From: Photobacterium piscicola
Lineage (GTDB): Bacteria; Pseudomonadota; Gammaproteobacteria; Enterobacterales; Vibrionaceae
NCBI RefSeq assembly: GCF_900166965.1
Contig: NZ_FUZI01000001.1
Span: 1,302,001-1,366,000 of the forward strand
DNA: 64,000 nt
Direction of reading: 5' to 3'
Notes under the pieces: generated by a model
The model's database searches: none
The model's input: the letters and a program-made list of their open reading frames with translations, nothing else
What the model was told of the DNA's origin: nothing
Shown here: in pieces, positions 1 through 9,935 of the stretch
Numbering within the stretch: position 1 is the first letter of the stretch
Layout of the letters: every line of letters begins with the position of its first letter
Translations under genes and position numbers: made by a program

Positions 1-369
1 CTATATATATCAATAATATGGCGGCAAAGGTAACGCGTCTCTTTTATTTTCATCGTGTAATCACATATTCTATAAATAATGAAGCTATGTTTTTAATTAT
101 CTCGATTTCATCATCCATATAAGTCTCAAAATAGATATAACATAATAAATTGATATTCACGGCATCTTTTTATTTCAAACAGTTAACATAATAACAACTA
201 TTAATGGTTACTGATAAACAATCAAACAACATTTAAAATGCAACAATGCGATTAAGATCTAACTTATTATTAAAGTAATTTTTGTTAGTTATTTATAAGA
301 TAATCATCAGCGTTTTTTTACTTCAATTAATAAATAATTATTCCATCTGTCTTTATCAATGAGAACAAC
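1..369. other. Intergenic lead-in to dcuC, possible edge of a minus-strand gene
   Basis: AT-rich stretch with no complete gene. On the minus strand an ATG at 53 opens a frame (MKIKETRYLCRHIIDIY) that runs off the left edge without a stop. It has no visible Shine-Dalgarno sequence, so it may or may not be the start of a neighbouring gene. The rest presumably holds the dcuC promoter. I looked for an FNR box (TTGAT-N4-ATCAA) and found none convincing. Confidence 0.3.
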
Positions 370-1749
370 ATGGAATATATTTTTACACTATGTATAGTTG
401 GGCTTGTCGCCTACTCAATGTTAAAAAAATTCAATCCCCAAGCAACATTAATTACCGCAGGCTTATTGTTGCTGGCTTACGCATCCATATCAGGAATTGC
501 ACCTGTACTTGCCGATGGGAAGACGCAAGGCGCACTATTTTTTGACCTCTGGCAACGTTTTACAGAAATCACCAATACCCGTTTAGGCAGTGTCGGTCTA
601 ACACTTGTCTCTATTGCTGGTGTTTCAACCTATCTAAACCACATTGGCGCATCTCAGGCATTGGTGAAAGCCACATCTCGCCCAGTTATGGCGGTAAAAA
701 ATCCTTATATCCTGTTGATACTCGTTTTAATATTTGTATCTCTAATGTACGTATTTATTACTGGTGCAACATCGTTATCATTACTCTTAATGGGCACACT
801 TTACCCAGTATTACGTAATGCGGGTATTAGTGCGAAAACAGCCGTTGCTACTATCGTTATTCCAACAGCATGGGAATATGGCCCAGGGCAAATTAATGCG
901 GTTATTGGTGCCAATACAATCAATGTTGAAATCATGGATTTTGTGGTAAACCATCAAACCATATTTCAAGCTATGCTACTTATTTTAATTCCTTTGGTTA
1001 ACATTGTATGGCAACGTCATTGTGATCGTATTGACGGTTATAACCCATCAGAAGATAGAGGTAAATATTTAGAAACGCTAGAAAAACAACATGATGACAA
1101 TGATATAGTACCTAAATTTTACGCATTGCTTCCCGTCTTGCCTTTTATCTTTTTATTTGGATTCTCAAGTATGGTAATGCAATCTATTACCATGACAATT
1201 CCAATTGCGATGATGTCAACAATCAGTATTTGTATCGTAATAGAAGCAATAAGATTTCGTTCAATTCAACGTGCCTTTGATAATTTTGAAGCGTGGCTAA
1301 AAGGTACCGGAATGATATTTGCGAGCGTATTAACGTTAATGATTGCGGCTGAATATTTCTCTGCTGGTTTAACTAATATTGGCGCCATCAACACACTAAT
1401 TGATACCGCAAAATCATTTGATCTTGGTCCAAGCGGTATTGTTATTGTCTTTTCTGGCTTTATTTTATTAACCGCATTTATTACTGGTTCAGGCAATGCC
1501 CCTGTAATGGCTTTTATTCCTATCGTACCTCAAATTGCAACTAACTTTGGTGTTAATCCCCTACTTCCATTACTGCCTATTTTATTTGCAGCGGGCATTG
1601 GCAGAACAATGTCACCAGTTGCTGGGGTCATTATTACCGTTTCAGGCATGGCAGGCCTAACACCGATTGATGTTATTAAGCGTACCAGTGTTCCGATGTT
1701 AAGCAGTATGGTGGTTGTGTTAATTATGGCGGTTATTCAATACTCTTAA
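370..1749 (+). CDS. dcuC: Anaerobic C4-dicarboxylate transporter, DcuC family
   Basis: A 459-residue inner-membrane protein made of about a dozen hydrophobic segments. The length is close to E. coli DcuC (461 residues), and the sequence has the family's glycine- and proline-rich stretches, for example IPTAWEYGPGQINAVIGANT around residues 165-184 and a C-terminal GIGRTMSPVAGVI. DcuC-family carriers exchange or export succinate, fumarate and related C4-dicarboxylates, mainly in anaerobic fumarate respiration. That role is taken from the family, not shown here. The ATG at 370 is preceded by a weak purine-rich GAGAA. The gene stands alone, convergent with the pyrophosphatase, and a shared hairpin lies between them. 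Confidence 0.9.
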   Translation: MEYIFTLCIVGLVAYSMLKKFNPQATLITAGLLLLAYASISGIAPVLADGKTQGALFFDLWQRFTEITNTRLGSVGLTLVSIAGVSTYLNHIGASQALVKATSRPVMAVKNPYILLILVLIFVSLMYVFITGATSLSLLLMGTLYPVLRNAGISAKTAVATIVIPTAWEYGPGQINAVIGANTINVEIMDFVVNHQTIFQAMLLILIPLVNIVWQRHCDRIDGYNPSEDRGKYLETLEKQHDDNDIVPKFYALLPVLPFIFLFGFSSMVMQSITMTIPIAMMSTISICIVIEAIRFRSIQRAFDNFEAWLKGTGMIFASVLTLMIAAEYFSAGLTNIGAINTLIDTAKSFDLGPSGIVIVFSGFILLTAFITGSGNAPVMAFIPIVPQIATNFGVNPLLPLLPILFAAGIGRTMSPVAGVIITVSGMAGLTPIDVIKRTSVPMLSSMVVVLIMAVIQYS

Positions 1750-1766
1750 TTAGCCCCATAATAAAA

Positions 1767-1795
1767 AATGATTCCCATCACATATGGGAATCATT
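1767..1795. terminator. Bidirectional terminator between dcuC and pyrophosphatase
   Basis: Perfect 12-bp inverted repeat (AATGATTCCCAT, 5-nt loop, ATGGGAATCATT). A run of six A at 1763-1768 gives a good U-tract for minus-strand transcripts from the pyrophosphatase gene. The plus-strand side has a broken T-tract, which may still serve dcuC. Confidence 0.75.
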
Positions 1796-1926
1796 TCTTC
1801 ATTTAAATTCACCAATAAATAATGCAAGCTCCACACTCTATAATCACAATATGACAGTCAGCCAAAATAGTTAAGATAAGGATGCGCTGACAATCGTTTT
1901 TAAATCAAAAAGTCATCTTTCCTATT

Positions 1927-2586
1927 CTAAATTTCTTTATAATATTTAGCTGCTTTATCAAGCACATCTAATGCCTGTTGCTTAGATAGTACACCTTGAA
2001 TATCAACCTTTGCACCAGCACCTTTATAATTAGAGAACCATGTATCAATGATTGTTAATACGCCAGGATATTGCTGCTGTAATTGCTTTATAGAATGAAC
2101 ATTCTTAAATGGTGATTGCTCAGTTACAGGAACCGCAATTAATTTATCATCTTGTTCACCGTCATCTAGCATTTTAAGACCACCAATTAAGCGAACTTGT
2201 GCGACACTTCCTTGCACCATTGCCGAGCCAAGCACTAACACATCTAAAGGATCACCATCGCCACCTAAAGATTTAGGTAATGCTGTATTAGGAATCGTGC
2301 CATAGTTACTTGGGTAACCAAGATAATGCACAATCCGTGGTTGGCCATTTTTAAACTCCCAATTAATCACTGAGCCATCAACTTTACTCACTTCCCATTT
2401 TTCATTGCTTCCAGTAGGAATTTCAATGATGGCATTAATTGTTCCATTGTTATTTTTCGCGGGCGTTGCTGACAAATAATCTTGATCGGCTTTAATTGTA
2501 TAAGTATCAACTTTTGAAAAGTTTGAGTCAGCAAACGCTGATGAACAACTAAGTAGCAGACTAATAAACGCAATGTGCTTTTTCAT
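1927..2586 (-). CDS. ppa: Exported (periplasmic) inorganic pyrophosphatase
   Basis: Family I soluble inorganic diphosphatase, hydrolysing PPi to two phosphates. The signature D-G-D-P-L-D is at residues 110-115 and a second acidic cluster DDGEQDDK at 141-148. Family members use these aspartates for metal binding. Unlike the usual cytosolic Ppa (about 175 residues), this 219-residue protein begins with a clear signal peptide (KKHIAFISLLLSCSSAFA, cleavage near residue 19) and has an extra N-terminal segment, so it should act in the periplasm. It is a single gene ending towards dcuC. The exported form is less common than the housekeeping enzyme, which is presumably encoded elsewhere. Confidence 0.88.
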   Translation of the reverse strand: MKKHIAFISLLLSCSSAFADSNFSKVDTYTIKADQDYLSATPAKNNNGTINAIIEIPTGSNEKWEVSKVDGSVINWEFKNGQPRIVHYLGYPSNYGTIPNTALPKSLGGDGDPLDVLVLGSAMVQGSVAQVRLIGGLKMLDDGEQDDKLIAVPVTEQSPFKNVHSIKQLQQQYPGVLTIIDTWFSNYKGAGAKVDIQGVLSKQQALDVLDKAAKYYKEI

Positions 2587-3176
2587 GAGTAATTACATAT
2601 CCATTAAATAAGTTAACTTATCTTCTTGTAATTAAATGAAAATAAAATGACATAATTATGACGTTTTAAAGTACTTTTGTTAGACATAGCTTCGTGTAAG
2701 TGATGGGGATAGAGAACGCATTGTTATCACCTCTTGGTTCAATTTAAGTTGGTTACGTTGATTGGTTTGTTATAGATGGTTTCTTAAATACTACAATGCG
2801 GGTTGAGGGGTAATGTAGACTGGTTTCGCTGGGGTATACCTTAAATGACAAAATAGCTTATTTCGTCATTAGGCGTTTTTAGATAGCAACTAAAAGTTAA
2901 AGTTTTCATTAATAACTACCGAGAATTCTCGACAGTCTAATTGTTATATAATTTGCAACAGTTGTTTGGGTCGAAGGTTCTTTCTTAGCATTAAGGTCCA
3001 ATAATGTGCATTGGCACACATATTTTTAGTTCTGGCTCTTTACGTTCGGGGATAAACTACTCCCGCATTTAATAATATCCAGATATAACTCCGCTGTGCT
3101 AATAGTGACCCTAATAAGAGTAGTTACTCCTATCCTTGTCATTCGTTAGAAAGCTTATACATAAAGGATCTCTCTT
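2587..3176. other. 590-bp gap before the Avs-like gene: left flank of accessory block
   Basis: No gene is visible. It contains an inverted repeat at 2844-2870 (AATGACAAAATA / TATTTCGTCATT, one mismatch) and a 12-bp perfect palindrome CGAGAATTCTCG at 2920-2931. I searched by eye for a copy of the tRNA-Asn 3' end that could mark a left attachment site and saw none. The promoter of the large gene must lie here but I cannot fix its position. Confidence 0.4.
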
Positions 3177-6100
3177 TTGACAAGACTTTCAGGAATAAAA
3201 CCATCTCAATTGACACGAGTTGGATACACATATCAAGATCTTATGTGTATCCAGATACTGATAAATTGGTATCACGAGCCAGAAAAATACCAATGGATAA
3301 GTATTGAAGATAGCCAAGGGCTAAGTGGTGTAAAAAGCCTTGACGATGTTATTTGTTTTACACCTAGTGGAGAGTATGAGCTCTACCAAGTCAAATTCAC
3401 AACTGATTCAACTCGTGATGATCTAAGGCTTGATTTTGATTGGCTATTAAAGAAAAAACCGAAGGGTACTTCTCTAATTGAAAAATGGTCTGCTGATCTT
3501 GAAAGGTTTAGCGATTCAAATGTGATATCGGTTGCTAAACTTATTACAAATAGGAAACCCGACACCATATTATCTAATTGTCTTCATGGGAACAAGATCG
3601 ACTATAACCTGATTCCAGACGAAGTAAAATTTAAAGTATCAACCCAGCTTGGCGACGAACGAAAATCCATAATATTCTTTGAAAACCTAATCTTTGAACA
3701 CAGCCAACACGAAATCGATGATTTAGAGCTCAAACTTCAGGACTCATTAGTTCCCGATCATGCAAATAATGAAAGCTGGCTTCAGCTATTAAAAACAGTT
3801 GAGCGTTGGGCCACTCGAAAAAACGAGCCGTCCCCAGACGGGAGAATTTGTCTCGAGCATATTCGTGAGATCTTATCCCTTGGTTCAAAAAGGACTATAT
3901 CTCAGTTTTTTGAGGTGCCGGGAGGCTACATACCACCTCTAGAAGAATTCCATAGCGAAATAATTGAAAGAACTACCAAGCCTGGTTGCTCGGTTATCTC
4001 AGGTCTTCCTGGCATGGGGAAGAGTACATATCTTTCTTTCTTGACCGACCAACTTATAGAGAAGAAGACACCAGTAATAAGGCATCATTATTATTTGTCT
4101 CCACATTTTATTGGAGATAGGATTGCCTTCAATAACGCTGCACAATCACTACAAAGTCAAATAAAGATCCTATACCCATCTGATTTTAATAGCGATGAAC
4201 TTGATCCTGAAAAATTAGAACTGTGGATTCGCAAGGCTGCTGATATAGCGACTGAAAGTAATGAAATACTTGTCGTTATCATTGATGGGCTAGACCATGT
4301 TTATCGTGAAAGATCAGATATCAATCAACTTGAACACCTAGTTAATCGAATTGATCCACTCAAAGAAAAAATTTGCTTACTCTATGGTACACAACCAATA
4401 AGTGATGAATATTTACCTAATTCATTATTACGATCAGCACCAAGAGATAAGTCATGGCTCGATATTCCAGCTATGGGATTAGCTGCCATTAAGGATAGAG
4501 TAGACTTCTTGGTCTCCATTAAAGAAATAGATGTTGTTGGTGTGAATGAACACAGAAAGCAAGAAGTTATAGAAATATCGCAGGCATTACTAAATATTTC
4601 AAAAGGATATCCCCTTCATATTATTTATTCTCTAAACAGCATGAAGTTGGCTAGAAATAAAATCAATAAATATGACGTGGAAAAGCTTCCAATCTGCCCT
4701 GATGGGGATATACACGCATACTATGAGAATTTGTGGGTTTCACTATCTGAAAGTGCGAAAGAAATTCTCCTTCTTATTGCTAATGCTGACTTTTCATGGC
4801 CGGATAAAACGCATTTAGGATTTTGTTTTGATGACAGTCTTATTTTTAGAAATAGCTTTGCTGAAATTCAACATCTCATTGAAAATAGACTTAGCGGAAT
4901 AACACCATTTCATAACAGCTTGTTTGTTTATCTAAAGCGAAAAGATGCCTTCTCCACATCAAAAGAAAGGTTAAATACGAAATCAAAGGTCTGGATCGAC
5001 CGGCATGCCCCCGAATACTGGAAATGGGGTTGGGATTGGATAATTCAAGCAAATTTAGGGAATGCGACTCCTCTACTACAGGGGATCACCAAAGAATGGC
5101 TCGTTCGCTCACTCTGTAAAGCATATCCATTAGAGCATATAGAACACATAGTCGGGGTTGCTGAAAGTATAGCCTTTGAACAATCACTGTATTCTGAGCT
5201 ATTGAGACTTCGAATGTTGAAAATGAGGTTGTTGAATGGCCCTGAATTTCAGATACAGGATTTTAGTCAATTTTTGGATTGTTCACTTAACTGTTCATCA
5301 GATAATTTTGGGCTTCTTTGGAGAGCCGATAATCTGAGGATTATTCCTGATAAGGAAATTGTAATCGTTGCTAAGCATTTACAAGGAAAAAATGAAAAAA
5401 TAGTTAAAGATTGCGAAAGAGAAATTTATCGCAGGATACAATTTTATGCCAGATTAGAGGATTCTGAACGCTATCAGACATTAAATAGCCTTGTTGATGA
5501 CTATTTACAAGTCTTGATGAGCTATGATAATCCTGATTTAGAGCTCATCAATGAGTTTTATGAAAGACTTACCGATAAGTCATCGTCCTTCACAAGGATC
5601 GTAGAACTACTTGTTCAATATGGGCATAGACATTTACTATTAGATTTATCTCTCTTTGATATACCAAAGGATATTTCTTCAAAAATAATTGATGAGGTTG
5701 TTTTGGCAGCTTGCATTGAAGGTGTACCATTAGAAGAAACCTCCCAAAATCTTAATATTTCCAATTCTAGCTTAGGCTTACTCCATTTAATGCTAAATGG
5801 AAAAGATATTGATTCTGAAGAAGTCACACAATTAGAGTGCCCAGAGAGGTATGAAGACGCCACTTATAATCTTTTCTATCAGTACTTCTTCAATACTCTA
5901 GCTCACAGGTTTAGTAACTCGGTAGTTATTGAGAAACCGTATTTGGTTGAGCCGAATACGGTCGAAGAGTTTATAAAAAACTCGTGGATGACTTTTCAAT
6001 ATACATCAGCCACTATCGCTAAAAAGCTTAAGGCAGGAGATAAATTCGAAGTATCGGAGCTATATAATTGTTTCGTCATTCTTGAACTACCAGATCAATT

Positions 6101-8903
6101 CCGAGTGGGTTATAAATTAACGCCCGTATTATTCAATATAAGAAAATCTTTAGCCAAGATAGCCTTACATCTAAATATTATCTGTGACTCGATTGATGAG
6201 TTTACTATGCTCAATGACAGTGATTTTTCGATGCTTACAAAAAGTCACTGGTGGGATTCGTATGTGTTTTTCGATGTTGCTGCTCAAAATTCGATTATTA
6301 GCTTTCCTAAAAAGACTATATCTCAAGTATTTCATAAGCTCTTTGATACAGAGATTCATCGAAGAGAAGACACAGCTACACTAGCAAATGACAGTCTTGA
6401 AATGGGAATTTTGGCAAGTAAGTACGGACTTCACGATGAAGCTAACTTATTTCTCCAGCGTACAGCTTTGAATATGGTCGGGTATGGTTATAGAAAAGAC
6501 ATTACTTTACATGAAGTTTTTGAAGTCATTGACGAGTGCTCAAACTCGAATTTCCCTCAAGTACCTGACTGGTTGAGGCGTGTAGCAACATTTACAACAG
6601 ATGTTTTTGATTTTTCAGAACGAGAAATAAGGCATATTCCAAATTGGTACACAAAATTATTAGCAAAACACAACCCAGAACGTCTGGTTGATGAATTTGA
6701 CTATCATTTGTCAGAAGAAAATTGGCATCGAACAGATGTTATTCTTGAGAATATAATCAAGACATTTCCACTGACTACACAATCAGAGTATTCATTTCTA
6801 CGTTGTATGACCACGGTTGATGCACTCAGAGCATTAAAAGAAAGGGCTGAGGGGAACGCAACACTAGACAAAATTTATCAAGAGCAATGCAAAATTATTG
6901 GTGGTATTCCCCCACTTCCTAGAGAACTAAATTCGACAGAACATGAAGAAACACCTGAATTCTCCAACGTTAAGGCTATCCAGCCGAACAACTTGGATGA
7001 ATTAAGTTCTACTTTGCACTCCATATCATACAAAGTTCGCAAAAAATTTATCATAGATTGGATAACGCACTGGAAAGAGCAAGGACAGGGTGCCATTATT
7101 CTCAATTCGTTTAACGAATATTATGAACAAGAAAAATCAGACTATGAGCTTAATAGGTGTTTGCATGAAATATATTTATTGAGTAAAACGATTAATGGCA
7201 AGACAAAAGCATATACATGGGCCATTAGAGATATAAATCTTAATAATAGCTGGAATCGTTATGCTTACTCTCAGTCAGAAGAATCATTAAGAGAATATGG
7301 TTCAACATATAAGAACAAATGGGAAAGTATTTTACGAGATACAATGTCGCCAGGTTCATCGAAGGAACAAAGAAACGAGGCAATAATTGTCCCCTCGACT
7401 CAACTTGTAACTTATTTAGTTGCCGCAGGAAAGTTGGAACTTGCTGCTGAAATTACAGAGGCCATGGTTGGCAGTCTTGAGGGAGATATTGCACATCTTC
7501 CACTAAATGAGCTGTATTGGTATAAGCAACCTATTGAGCAAAGAGTTGCCCCCTTACATCTAATTTATCTTCATTATAAATGGCCTGATCGCTATGCTAG
7601 ACTCCAAACGGCAAAGCAAATCTCAATACTCTTGCAAGACGATACTAATACTGAATTTCGTTCGCTATATATCCAATATCTATCAAAACAGCAGTATGAA
7701 GTTGATATCGTAGATTATTTGTCAATTCTCTTACTTATTGAAAAATCTCCCTTTAACACAGGAGATATAGTTCAAAACATACGTTTTCCCTCTATTATAT
7801 CAGATGAACTGATATCAAATCTGGACTATATCGATGCAGGAAGGGATGATTTAACACCTTTATATTCTCAGTTTTTGGAAGATCTAATTCCAAATAAAGC
7901 AAAGTATGAAAGATATGCCAATGGCCTTTTATTTAGGTACATAACGATTATCGAAAAGTTGGAAAAAGAATATAATGCTCCGCTAGTTAAGCATTTTCTT
8001 CTTGAATGGGAACAAATTCAGAAAAGACATTCTTGTCATGTTTTCAACCCCTATAACTTCTGTAGCGATCAGTTTTCTTCTCGAGACAATATTAGGTGTA
8101 GTTTTTCATGGACTGCAGAATCATCAATATTATCTGCGTATACTAGGACGTTGGCTTACGCTATCGCTCAACACTCTATCCCTGAAGATATAGCTTTGAT
8201 GCATGCTGAAGAAGTATTGCCCTTTGGCTCTATTGCAATAAACATCTCACCTTCAGAACCGCCTAAAATCTGGCCTAGGTTAGACGATTTAAAGAAGGAT
8301 GATCTTTTACCTGGTCAAAGTGAACTTGATCAATACCTTTCCCTGATAGCCAATTCGGACGAAATATTATTACATGCCAATGGCCCTGTTCTCAGAAACC
8401 ATACTGGCGTTTGTATTGATCTAAGGATCATCTTAGTTTCTATATATGATACCGAAATGCTCAACCCTCATTACATATTCGATTCAATTGATCGTGGGAA
8501 TACTGAAGAAGGTATATTTCCTTTAGCCAAGAAGACTTACCCATCTTCCTTTGGGCGATGGGAAATTGATTGGCTATTTAGAGGCTATTTCCGTCCTACT
8601 TATTGTGTTGGAGATTTACCAATAAACTCAGTAACCCAGAATGAATCCAGTGTAGAATATTTTGGCGGTACAGTAAGTAATGGTGTCTGGAAATATTGGG
8701 TAGATCACTGGTATCCAGCGCATAGTGTAGAAATTGGTAATTCATTAGGAACTTATATGACTGTACCTAAAGATTTTTTTACTAAGTTAAAAGAACATAC
8801 AGATAACAATTATTATCTAGTTGCTAAAATGACTTGTGTTGACAGACGTGAATACATACGTGATGAGGGCGCCATTATAACCTTCGCCATTCAATCTATT
8901 TAG
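3177..8903 (+). CDS. Avs-like giant STAND NTPase with N-terminal nuclease domain (candidate antiphage protein)
   Basis: Protein of 1,908 residues. Residues 1-200 resemble the Cap4/DUF4297 restriction-endonuclease-like domain: GYTYQD at 16-21, E44, D57 and the QVK of YQVK at 71-73 match the PD-(D/E)xK pattern. A STAND-type NTPase follows: Walker A GLPGMGKST 276-284, Walker B ILVVIIDGLDHV 364-375, LLYGTQP near 401-407, and a GYPL motif 477-480. The remaining 1,400 residues show no motif I know and look largely helical, as expected of a sensor or repeat domain. This architecture is that of Avs (AVAST) proteins, which bind conserved phage proteins and then degrade DNA. The subfamily is not resolved. 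The start is TTG at 3177 with AAGGA at 3164-3168, 8 nt upstream. It is a lone gene. Arginine codons are often AGA/AGG/CGA, unlike the CGT-rich neighbours, which suggests transfer. Confidence 0.75.
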   Translation: MTRLSGIKPSQLTRVGYTYQDLMCIQILINWYHEPEKYQWISIEDSQGLSGVKSLDDVICFTPSGEYELYQVKFTTDSTRDDLRLDFDWLLKKKPKGTSLIEKWSADLERFSDSNVISVAKLITNRKPDTILSNCLHGNKIDYNLIPDEVKFKVSTQLGDERKSIIFFENLIFEHSQHEIDDLELKLQDSLVPDHANNESWLQLLKTVERWATRKNEPSPDGRICLEHIREILSLGSKRTISQFFEVPGGYIPPLEEFHSEIIERTTKPGCSVISGLPGMGKSTYLSFLTDQLIEKKTPVIRHHYYLSPHFIGDRIAFNNAAQSLQSQIKILYPSDFNSDELDPEKLELWIRKAADIATESNEILVVIIDGLDHVYRERSDINQLEHLVNRIDPLKEKICLLYGTQPISDEYLPNSLLRSAPRDKSWLDIPAMGLAAIKDRVDFLVSIKEIDVVGVNEHRKQEVIEISQALLNISKGYPLHIIYSLNSMKLARNKINKYDVEKLPICPDGDIHAYYENLWVSLSESAKEILLLIANADFSWPDKTHLGFCFDDSLIFRNSFAEIQHLIENRLSGITPFHNSLFVYLKRKDAFSTSKERLNTKSKVWIDRHAPEYWKWGWDWIIQANLGNATPLLQGITKEWLVRSLCKAYPLEHIEHIVGVAESIAFEQSLYSELLRLRMLKMRLLNGPEFQIQDFSQFLDCSLNCSSDNFGLLWRADNLRIIPDKEIVIVAKHLQGKNEKIVKDCEREIYRRIQFYARLEDSERYQTLNSLVDDYLQVLMSYDNPDLELINEFYERLTDKSSSFTRIVELLVQYGHRHLLLDLSLFDIPKDISSKIIDEVVLAACIEGVPLEETSQNLNISNSSLGLLHLMLNGKDIDSEEVTQLECPERYEDATYNLFYQYFFNTLAHRFSNSVVIEKPYLVEPNTVEEFIKNSWMTFQYTSATIAKKLKAGDKFEVSELYNCFVILELPDQFRVGYKLTPVLFNIRKSLAKIALHLNIICDSIDEFTMLNDSDFSMLTKSHWWDSYVFFDVAAQNSIISFPKKTISQVFHKLFDTEIHRREDTATLANDSLEMGILASKYGLHDEANLFLQRTALNMVGYGYRKDITLHEVFEVIDECSNSNFPQVPDWLRRVATFTTDVFDFSEREIRHIPNWYTKLLAKHNPERLVDEFDYHLSEENWHRTDVILENIIKTFPLTTQSEYSFLRCMTTVDALRALKERAEGNATLDKIYQEQCKIIGGIPPLPRELNSTEHEETPEFSNVKAIQPNNLDELSSTLHSISYKVRKKFIIDWITHWKEQGQGAIILNSFNEYYEQEKSDYELNRCLHEIYLLSKTINGKTKAYTWAIRDINLNNSWNRYAYSQSEESLREYGSTYKNKWESILRDTMSPGSSKEQRNEAIIVPSTQLVTYLVAAGKLELAAEITEAMVGSLEGDIAHLPLNELYWYKQPIEQRVAPLHLIYLHYKWPDRYARLQTAKQISILLQDDTNTEFRSLYIQYLSKQQYEVDIVDYLSILLLIEKSPFNTGDIVQNIRFPSIISDELISNLDYIDAGRDDLTPLYSQFLEDLIPNKAKYERYANGLLFRYITIIEKLEKEYNAPLVKHFLLEWEQIQKRHSCHVFNPYNFCSDQFSSRDNIRCSFSWTAESSILSAYTRTLAYAIAQHSIPEDIALMHAEEVLPFGSIAINISPSEPPKIWPRLDDLKKDDLLPGQSELDQYLSLIANSDEILLHANGPVLRNHTGVCIDLRIILVSIYDTEMLNPHYIFDSIDRGNTEEGIFPLAKKTYPSSFGRWEIDWLFRGYFRPTYCVGDLPINSVTQNESSVEYFGGTVSNGVWKYWVDHWYPAHSVEIGNSLGTYMTVPKDFFTKLKEHTDNNYYLVAKMTCVDRREYIRDEGAIITFAIQSI

Positions 8904-9306
8904 GAATCACTATTCGTAATGGTATAGAGTTTCCTTTGAGGTATAACATAGTTATTCTTGAGTCAGATTCTGGTACTAATAAAAAGATATAGCGTCAAAA
9001 ATTAAATTTTGGCGCTGTTTACATATCGTACTATTTTGTTCAAAAATCAGCTTACTTTCAAGTCGCTTGTGAAAAGCGCCAAGCGATTCCGTCATAACCA
9101 ACTTCACAAATATTATGCCATATCGACGAACTTCCTCACCCATTTCACATAACATCTGTTACATCTACTAAATTTAGAAATGCCATATTGAACTATTTTC
9201 AAATCATAGGCTTTTCTATGAACTGGAATCAATAAATGTTACTCACTATGGCTGCAAATAAATTAAGCCATTTCTATCTTATGTTGTTATATTTATTCAA
9301 TAACAC
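8904..9306. other. 403-bp gap after the Avs-like gene
   Basis: No supported gene. A hairpin at 8991-9016 (AGCGTCAAAA / TTTTGGCGCT, 6-nt loop) could end the large transcript but lacks a U-tract. On the minus strand a frame of about 60 codons runs from about 9165 to 8988 with no ribosome binding site. I treat it as chance or as a remnant. Confidence 0.4.
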
Positions 9307-9711
9307 TTAGAAAATAACATTATTATCTAGCTCAAGATAAGGTGATGAAAGTGAAATTACTTTAAGTCTCTTACCTGAATCAACTTGTATATCAACACTA
9401 ACGACGTGATTATAAATCAGGCAATAATTACAGGTTAATTCCACTTGCTCATACTCAAATTCACAACCATTAGCACAAAGCCAACCTTTTTGTTGTACTG
9501 GAATAATGGGAAAACGTCGAGAAACAACAACAGATAGCAATTGTGTTGTTATATCCATTGTAAAAGATGTTATACAAAAAGTGTTTAATGAATATTCCCC
9601 GTTAGCATTTAGCCCTGTAACAGTGGTTTCAAACCCATCTGATACTTGTAATAATATCGATCCTTCAAGCTGCACTTTTTTCATTGCCAGTATTTTCTCT
9701 ATCATCTCCAT
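9307..9711 (-). CDS. Hypothetical protein with Cys4 cluster
   Basis: A 134-residue protein that I do not recognise. It has no signal peptide or membrane segment. A cluster C-x3-C-x11-C-x2-C (LCANGC ... LTCNYC, about residues 78-96) could bind zinc like a ribbon or knuckle; the rest is predicted mainly beta. The ATG at 9711 is preceded by AAGGA with good spacing, so expression is plausible. It lies between the Avs-like gene and the recombinase, both on this accessory block, and is transcribed in the same direction as the recombinase. It could be cargo, a regulator or an excision factor; nothing decides between these. Confidence 0.55.
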   Translation of the reverse strand: MEMIEKILAMKKVQLEGSILLQVSDGFETTVTGLNANGEYSLNTFCITSFTMDITTQLLSVVVSRRFPIIPVQQKGWLCANGCEFEYEQVELTCNYCLIYNHVVSVDIQVDSGKRLKVISLSSPYLELDNNVIF

Positions 9712-9935
9712 TTCCTTCCTTTCATTTTTTAATCACGAAAAATACCTTAGCGAGCGAATTAATCGTTACGCTATTCTCGGCACTTTCGCAATGACCTTGT
9801 CATAATGACCATTGTGTCAATGTTGATTAACTACATGTTAAATAAGAACATAATCATGTTTCATCTCTTTTTATATTAAATAACAACAATAAAGAAGGAA
9901 TAGATGGTAGATTCGTAGGCAGTGTTGTTACTGGG

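Noticed and set aside
8988..9165. Minus-strand frame of about 60 codons after the Avs-like gene
   Set aside because: No ribosome site, a stop codon directly upstream, and no recognised similarity; possibly a remnant but not supportable.
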